Below, one piece after another: positions 42,658-47,540 of a DNA stretch of 47,540 nt. This DNA is from Novosphingobium sp. (GTDB lineage: Bacteria > Pseudomonadota > Alphaproteobacteria > Sphingomonadales > Sphingomonadaceae): assembly GCA_017745295.1 (NCBI GenBank), contig JAGHZR010000030.1:1-47540 (forward strand), read 5' to 3'. The notes beneath the pieces are model-generated. The model saw nothing but the letters and a program-made list of their open reading frames with translations, was not told the DNA's origin and ran no database searches. A program made the position numbers and the translations under genes. The stretch's first letter is position 1, and the number at the start of each line of letters is the position of its first letter.

Positions 42658-43317
42658 TCAGGCCGGGCCGAGGCGATAGCCGCGTCCGCGAACGGTCTCG
42701 ATCATTTCCGCGCCGATCTTGCGCCGCAGCCTGCCGATGATCACGTCCAGCGAATTGGAATCGGAATCGGCATCGTACTCGTAGACGCGCTCCAACAACT
42801 CGCGGCGTTCGACCACGACGCCCTTGCGCAACATCAGCGCGGAGAGGACGCGCCATTCGAAAGCCGTCAGGCGAAGGGCCAGTCCGTCCAGTTCGAAGTG
42901 GCCCAGCTGGGCATCGTAAGTCAGCCGCCCGCAGGCAAGCCGTGTTGCGGCATGGCCGTTGGCGCGGCGGACCAGCGCCCGCAACCGCATCGTCAGTTCC
43001 TGGGGCAGAAACGGCTTTGTCATGTAGTCGTCCGCGCCAGCGCGAAAACCGGTTACCTTGTCAGCCCAGGAATCGCGGGCGGTGAGGATCAGGACGGGGA
43101 GAGTCAGTTCCTTCTCCCGGCAATCCCGCAAGAGCGCGATACCGTCCATCTTGGCAAGACCAAGATCGAGGACCATTGCGTCGTAGTGCTCGGTCGTCGC
43201 CAGATGCAGACCTTCCTCCCCATCGACCGCGAGGTCGACAGCCAGGTTCTCGCTCCGCAGCGTTCGCGAAAGTTCCGCCGCAAGGGCGCTATCGTCTTCG
43301 ACAACGAGAATGCGCAT
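42658..43317 (-). CDS. OmpR/PhoB-family response regulator
   Basis: This 219-residue regulator has a receiver domain (residues about 1-120: acidic pair in ILVVEDDSAL, phosphoacceptor Asp in AMVLDLGLAKMDG, Thr in ILTARD and Lys in YMTKPF) and an OmpR-type winged helix (about 130-218: LTAFEWRVLSALMLRKGVVV, SLDVIIGRLRRKIG and the wing VRGRGYRLG). It is probably the partner of the PhoQ-like kinase whose gene ends 25 bases away on the other strand. Its own promoter lies at 43318-43712. Confidence 0.92.
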   Translation of the reverse strand: MRILVVEDDSALAAELSRTLRSENLAVDLAVDGEEGLHLATTEHYDAMVLDLGLAKMDGIALLRDCREKELTLPVLILTARDSWADKVTGFRAGADDYMTKPFLPQELTMRLRALVRRANGHAATRLACGRLTYDAQLGHFELDGLALRLTAFEWRVLSALMLRKGVVVERRELLERVYEYDADSDSNSLDVIIGRLRRKIGAEMIETVRGRGYRLGPA

Positions 43318-43712
43318 GGCCTATCCGCTTTAGGTTCTTTCGCAGGCCCAAGGCCCGTTTCGTAGAAGCATCGCGAGCCTCTCGCGTGATTGCGAGTCAT
43401 TTGCAATGCCTTCCTTGCCCGGATCCGCGCGGGACCGGCGCGGTTGCAGCTCAACGTCTCCCATCTCTTCGAAAAGAACGGCATCGTCTCCGGACATGGC
43501 ACTTCGCCGTTGCCAGACTTGCCCGGAGAGCTTCGGACCGTTCTGGGCATCGTGCTTGCGGGGACTACCAGACGGAGCCGCCGCAAGGCGGTTGCGCAAA
43601 TTTTTGCATTTCGAACTCCAAAGCTGTCTTCCCTTCGCACAGGGCCAGGATTGCGATCGGGGACATTTTCGTTCGATAAGCGTTAAGTCGCGGAACGGAC
43701 CGAAGGTGGGCG
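43318..43712. other. Divergent promoter region for response regulator and kaiC
   Basis: These 395 bases have no convincing gene. They must contain promoters for the response regulator (leftward) and the KaiC gene (rightward). GGACATTTTCG (43661-43671) copies the core of the inverted repeat at 29729. The ribosome site for kaiC is weak (GAAGGTGGG, 43703-43711, right before the ATG). Confidence 0.4.
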
Positions 43713-45215
43713 ATGTTGGAACCCGAAGAACGCATTTCGACTGGCAATGAGGGATTGGACCTGATCCTGGGGGGAGGCCTTCCGGCCAATCGCCTCTATC
43801 TGATCGAGGGAAGCCCGGGGTCGGGCAAGACAACCCTTTCGCTTCAGTTCCTCCTTGAGGGCGCTCGCCAAGGCGAACCCGTCCTTTACATCACTCTCTC
43901 GGAAAGCAGCGAGGAGCTTGAGGTCGTCGCCCGATCGCACGGCTGGGACCTCGATGGCGTAGCGCTTTTCGAGCTCGCTTCAGCCGAAGAAGTACTGGGC
44001 GCGGGACGCGAGCAATCGATCCTGCATAGCTGGGAGATGGAACTCGGAGGCACGATCGACCTCATCAAGAAGGAAGTGGAACGCATAAAGCCGAAGCGTG
44101 TCGTCTTCGACAGCCTCTCGGAAATGCGTCTGCTTGCTCAGGATCCGCTTCGCTATCGCCGTCACCTCCTCCAGCTCAAGCAGTTTTTCACCGGCCTCAA
44201 GACGACCGTGATCCTGATCGACGACCTTACCGGTACACGGGCCGAGCGGGACAGCCACCTGCACAGTCTCTGTCACGGGGTCATTACCCTGGAACGCCTC
44301 ACTCTGGATTTCGGTGCCGCGCGTCGGCGCCTCCAGGTCCAGAAGCTGCGCGGCGTCGATTTCGTCGCAGGCTTCCACGACCTCATCATTCGGAAGGGCG
44401 GTCTCGATGTCTTTCCGCGCCTCATCGCGTCCGACCACCATACACCGTTCGTCGGCGAGCCGGTCGGCAGCGAAATCGAGGAACTGGATGCGCTGCTGAG
44501 CGGCGGCCCCGCACGCGGTACCAGTACGCTCATCACGGGACCGGCCGGCACCGGCAAGACCTCGCTTGCGCTCCAATATGTCGCGGCGGCATGTCGGCGG
44601 GGCGAGAATTGCGCGATCTATCAATTCGACGAGCGGGTCGGCACTCTGATGGCCCGTGCCAAGGCGTTCGGGATAGATCTTCAACGATTCATCGACGATG
44701 GCTCGCTTGCCCTCCGACAGGTCGATGCAGCCGAAGTCGCTCCCGGTCAGTTCGCGGCCATGGTGCGCGAGCAGGTCAATGAGGGCAAAGCCAAATTGGT
44801 CCTCATCGATAGTCTAAACGGCTATCTGGCAGCGATGCCGCAGGAGCAGCAGCTCATCCTGCAGCTTCACGAGTTGCTTTCCTATCTCAACCAAGCCGGC
44901 GTCGTGACCTTGCTGGTCAACCCGCAGCAGGGCTTCTTCGGCAACATGCACGGGCAAAACCTCGATGTGTCCTATATCGCCGACGTCGTGATCCTGATCC
45001 GTTTCTTCGAGGCGCAGGGCCGCCTCCGCAAGGCGATTTCCATCGTCAAAAATCGTAGCGGGCCCCATGAGGACAGGATCCGCGAGTTCCGCATCGACGC
45101 GAAGGGCGTGAGGGTGGGTGAGCCTCTTTCGGAGTTCAAAGGCATCCTGACCGGCACGCCCGAATATGTCGGCTCGCAGACTCCTCTCATGGAAGATCGC
45201 GGAAAAGGTGCATAG
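43713..45215 (+). CDS. KaiC-like double RecA-ATPase
   Basis: This 500-residue KaiC homologue has two RecA-type domains. The first has Walker A GSPGSGKT (33-40) and Walker B VVFDSL (130-135); the second has Walker A GPAGTGKT (276-283) and Walker B LVLIDSL (362-368). Aligning with cyanobacterial KaiC, the autophosphorylation pair Ser431-Thr432 corresponds to Ser420-Tyr421 here. The product is probably a hexameric ATPase used as a signalling switch. There is no kaiA or kaiB in the window. The stop overlaps the start region of the hybrid kinase, so the two act together. Confidence 0.92.
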   Translation: MLEPEERISTGNEGLDLILGGGLPANRLYLIEGSPGSGKTTLSLQFLLEGARQGEPVLYITLSESSEELEVVARSHGWDLDGVALFELASAEEVLGAGREQSILHSWEMELGGTIDLIKKEVERIKPKRVVFDSLSEMRLLAQDPLRYRRHLLQLKQFFTGLKTTVILIDDLTGTRAERDSHLHSLCHGVITLERLTLDFGAARRRLQVQKLRGVDFVAGFHDLIIRKGGLDVFPRLIASDHHTPFVGEPVGSEIEELDALLSGGPARGTSTLITGPAGTGKTSLALQYVAAACRRGENCAIYQFDERVGTLMARAKAFGIDLQRFIDDGSLALRQVDAAEVAPGQFAAMVREQVNEGKAKLVLIDSLNGYLAAMPQEQQLILQLHELLSYLNQAGVVTLLVNPQQGFFGNMHGQNLDVSYIADVVILIRFFEAQGRLRKAISIVKNRSGPHEDRIREFRIDAKGVRVGEPLSEFKGILTGTPEYVGSQTPLMEDRGKGA

Positions 45216-47301
45216 GACCGCACCTGAAGGACATCGCGTCCTCATCACCGCCCCATACGGGCAGGACGCGCAAAGCGTTGCCAAGCTTCTCGCGCAGAAC
45301 GGCTATGATATCCTCATCTGTCAGAGCATCGATGAGCTGGCCGCCGCTTTCGACGAGCATGTCGGCGCCATTCTTGTCACCGAAGAAGCGCTGACCGGAC
45401 AGCTGGGGGCCTTGCGTCATGCGCTGGAGGCGCAACCGGCCTGGTCCGACATACCTTTCATCCTGCTAGCCGGACGTCAGGCTGGACGCGGGATCGCCGC
45501 CGAGGCGATCAGACGGCGGTTGCCAGACAATGCCACCAACGTCGTCCTGCTGGAACGACCCTTGAGCTCGGAGTCCCTGTTGAGCGCGATTGCCTCGGCC
45601 ATGAAGGCAAGGCAGAAGCAGTTCCTGCTTCGGGATCAGGTTGCCGAACTCGATGCCGAGCGTCGCCGCCTCTCGACCTTGCTCGAAAATCTGCCGGTCG
45701 GCGTCGCGTTCATCGGTCCAGCGGGGGATACGCAGCTCGTCAACCCGGCATTCCGCCGCTTCGACATCGACGGCACCATCCCGGGCCTCGATCCGACGAT
45801 CCAGCCCCGCTGGGAGGCCTGGGACGCCGATGGAAATCGGCTCGAACCCAAGGACTTCCCTGGCATGCGGTCCCTTCGCGGGGAGAATTTCGGTGGCGTG
45901 GAGTTCCTCTATCATCCGCCGGACGGCCCGGATGTCTGGACGCGGGTGGGCAGCGTTCCACTCAAGGACGAAGATGACATCGTAACCGGTGCGATCTCCG
46001 TGATCGTCGATATCGATGAGCAGAAGCGGGCGCAGGAGGCTCTCGTCGATGCGGCCCGCACTCTCGAAGCGCAAGTGGCCGAGCGTACCGCCGATCTCAA
46101 GGGCGCACTCGATCGACTCGAGGCCGAGGCCGCCGAACGCAAGCGTGCGGAAGCCGCGTTGCGGCAGTCCCAGAAGATGGAAGTTGTCGGCCAGCTCACG
46201 GGCGGCATCGCCCACGACTTCAACAACATGCTGACCGGCGTGATCGGCGCGATCGACATCATGAAGCGCCGCATTGCCTCGGGCCGGATCAACGAGATCG
46301 ATCGCTTCATGGACGCCGCCGCCACGTCTGCCCAGCGCGCTGCCAGCCTGACGGCGCGGCTGCTCGCGTTCTCCCGTCGCCAGTCGCTCGACAGCCGTGC
46401 CACCGACATCAACGCTCTGGTCCTGTCTCTCGAAGAATTCTTGCGTCGGACGATGACTGAAAGGATCGAGTTGTCGATCGCGCCTGCTGATGGCCTGCCT
46501 CCCGGAATAGCCGACGCGAACCAGCTTGAGAGCGCGATCGTCAATCTGGCGATCAACGCGCGTGACGCCATGCCGGACGGCGGCAAGCTTACGATCGAGA
46601 CGCGCGCGGCCGACCTCGATGACGCCTACTGCGCGACACGTCCCGGCGTGAGGCCCGGCAGCTACGTCATCGTGTCGGTTTCCGATACCGGCGTCGGCAT
46701 GGACGAAAAGATGGTGGAGAAAGTGTTCGAGCCCTTCTTTACCACGAAGCCGATCGGTCAAGGCACCGGTCTTGGCCTCTCGATGGTCTACGGCTTCGCC
46801 AAGCAATCAAACGGGCAGGTTAGGATCCATTCCGCGGTTGGTACGGGAACCACCGTCAGCATCTTCTTGCCCGCAGCCGATGTCGTGAACGACAGCGAGG
46901 CTTCGGCGACGTCTGCCACGATACGCGAAGGGGATGGCCAGTCCGTGTTGCTGGTCGAGGACGACGACTCCGTTCGGCTCCTGGTCTGCGATGTCCTGGA
47001 GGAACTCGGCTACAGGACGTTCGAGGCGGCCGAGCCAGGACATGCCTGCGAAATGCTTCGATCTGGCCAGCATTTCGACCTCATGGTGTCGGACGTGGGG
47101 CTGCCGGGCATGAACGGACGGCAACTGGCAGAAATCGCCCGCGACCATCATCCCGACCTCCCAATTCTGTTCGTCACGGGCTACGCGGAAAACGCCGCCA
47201 TCCGTGCCGATTTCCTCGGCACCAACATGGCTTTGATCACGAAGCCGTTCCAGATCGAGGTATTGTCAGCCAAAATCAGCGAGATGCTGGGCGTGAAATG
47301 A
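45208..47301 (+). CDS. Hybrid sensor histidine kinase / response regulator
   Basis: This protein of about 697 residues is read from GTG at 45208 (an ATG at 45166 is an alternative). In order it has a receiver-like N-terminal domain without a phosphoacceptor Asp (HRVLITAPYGQDAQSVAKLL; the expected Asp region reads GAILVTEEAL), a short coiled coil, a PAS domain (ENLPVGVAFIGPAGDTQLVN), a coiled coil (about 288-320), HisKA with His336 in GGIAHDFNNMLTGV, an ATPase domain (NLAINARDAMPDGG, DTGVGMDEK, GTGLGLSMVYGF) and a C-terminal receiver with phospho-Asp629 in VSDVGLPGMNG. It is soluble, with no membrane helix. The overlap with kaiC points to KaiC as its input or output partner. Confidence 0.9.
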   Translation: MHRTAPEGHRVLITAPYGQDAQSVAKLLAQNGYDILICQSIDELAAAFDEHVGAILVTEEALTGQLGALRHALEAQPAWSDIPFILLAGRQAGRGIAAEAIRRRLPDNATNVVLLERPLSSESLLSAIASAMKARQKQFLLRDQVAELDAERRRLSTLLENLPVGVAFIGPAGDTQLVNPAFRRFDIDGTIPGLDPTIQPRWEAWDADGNRLEPKDFPGMRSLRGENFGGVEFLYHPPDGPDVWTRVGSVPLKDEDDIVTGAISVIVDIDEQKRAQEALVDAARTLEAQVAERTADLKGALDRLEAEAAERKRAEAALRQSQKMEVVGQLTGGIAHDFNNMLTGVIGAIDIMKRRIASGRINEIDRFMDAAATSAQRAASLTARLLAFSRRQSLDSRATDINALVLSLEEFLRRTMTERIELSIAPADGLPPGIADANQLESAIVNLAINARDAMPDGGKLTIETRAADLDDAYCATRPGVRPGSYVIVSVSDTGVGMDEKMVEKVFEPFFTTKPIGQGTGLGLSMVYGFAKQSNGQVRIHSAVGTGTTVSIFLPAADVVNDSEASATSATIREGDGQSVLLVEDDDSVRLLVCDVLEELGYRTFEAAEPGHACEMLRSGQHFDLMVSDVGLPGMNGRQLAEIARDHHPDLPILFVTGYAENAAIRADFLGTNMALITKPFQIEVLSAKISEMLGVK

Positions 47302-47374
47302 GTTTGCGACAAGCGAGGGACCAAGAGCTCCGATCGCCGTCCAAAGGATATTTCTCAGGCGCAATCAGTCCCAG

Positions 47375-47473
47375 TCACTTGGCGGCGATTCGGGATGCGG
47401 TCGTTCGGGCCGGTGTCCAGGCGGCGCAGACGAACTTGGTGCCGCCAGCCTCTATCGCCCCATGGATCGTCAT
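47375..47473 (-). pseudogene. ROK fructokinase, 5' stub with frameshift
   Basis: On the minus strand the ATG at 47473 begins MTIHGAIEAGGTKFVCA, the start of bacterial ROK fructokinases with the AIEAGGTKFVC phosphate-binding loop. It then leaves frame: the next family residues TGPNDRI appear in another frame and the original frame stops at 47375-47377. Only about 33 codons exist, with no downstream catalytic Asp region. It is likely the relic of a deleted gene. Confidence 0.7.
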
Positions 47474-47540
47474 GCCCTGCCCTTTCATGCGCTTCGATTG
47501 CCAGAGCCTCTGCCACCGCATGACGGCGCCTACAAGCGAT

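Noticed and set aside
45466..46806. 446-codon minus-strand open frame
   Set aside because: It is antisense to the hybrid kinase and has no recognisable domain.
1..47540. CRISPR arrays, rRNA or complete tRNA genes
   Set aside because: No regularly spaced repeats and no full cloverleaf or rRNA signatures were seen while reading through; only a tRNA 3'-end scrap at 4569-4589.

Overview
The window looks like a chromosomal segment from a GC-rich alphaproteobacterium of the sphingomonad group (Sphingomonas, Novosphingobium or Sphingobium type). This is inferred from gene content and protein style: four large TonB-dependent receptors (one of them truncated), a FecI/FecR pair, an Acr3-type arsenic operon, GPH and MFS carriers, and Shine-Dalgarno-led genes with heavy G/C third positions. 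No rRNA, complete tRNA, CRISPR array or phage structural gene was seen.

Layout. (1) 0-4.4 kb holds small stress and regulatory genes: the start of a Zn-alcohol dehydrogenase coupled to an SRPBCC protein, a DksA/TraR zinc finger, a Crp/Fnr regulator, a cold-shock protein, a DUF1488-like protein, a hemerythrin and HU. (2) 4.5-5.3 kb carries a scrap resembling the 3' end of an initiator tRNA, followed by a broken P4-type integrase, which is a likely edge of an old island. (3) 5.4-11.3 kb is a complete FecI-FecR-STN/TonB receptor-PhoD phosphatase unit, which suggests cell-surface-signalled capture of a phosphorylated substrate. (4) 11.4-14.7 kb is an acetoin cassette (alsD-alsS) bracketed by two transposase remnants. 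(5) 14.8-18.3 kb has an MFS carrier, then a DsbA-family oxidoreductase overlapping an FAD monooxygenase.

(6) 18.5-28.3 kb is a decaying zone. It has an intact LysR regulator beside a 5'-truncated molybdenum hydroxylase, a frameshifted IS5 transposase, a broken PAS/HWE kinase, an intact SDR, two truncated genes that meet tail to tail (flavodoxin reductase and TrxC), the intact operon arsR-arsC-acr3-arsH, and a second scar where a PepSY gene and a TonB receptor have both lost their 5' ends. (7) 28.4-37.3 kb has a DUF1624 membrane protein, a GPH-type carrier and a tightly packed minus-strand unit (TonB receptor, YdcF-like protein, zinc phospholipase C/S1-P1 nuclease-like enzyme) divergent from a ROK repressor with an AT-rich palindrome between them. 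(8) 37.6-41.1 kb has a siderophore-type TonB receptor behind a Fur-like box, and an unrecognised protein with an AbiEi-like C-terminal winged helix. (9) 41.2-47.5 kb is signalling: a PhoQ-like kinase and an OmpR-type regulator placed tail to tail, then a double-ATPase KaiC homologue overlapping a hybrid histidine kinase, and finally a frameshifted 5' stub of a fructokinase.

The best candidates for new biology are the ROK/TonB/YdcF/phospholipase/GPH cluster, the sigma-controlled TonB/PhoD unit, and the KaiC-hybrid kinase pair without kaiA or kaiB in the window, whose phosphosite position reads Ser-Tyr. All functional statements rest on reading translated sequence. No database search was run.
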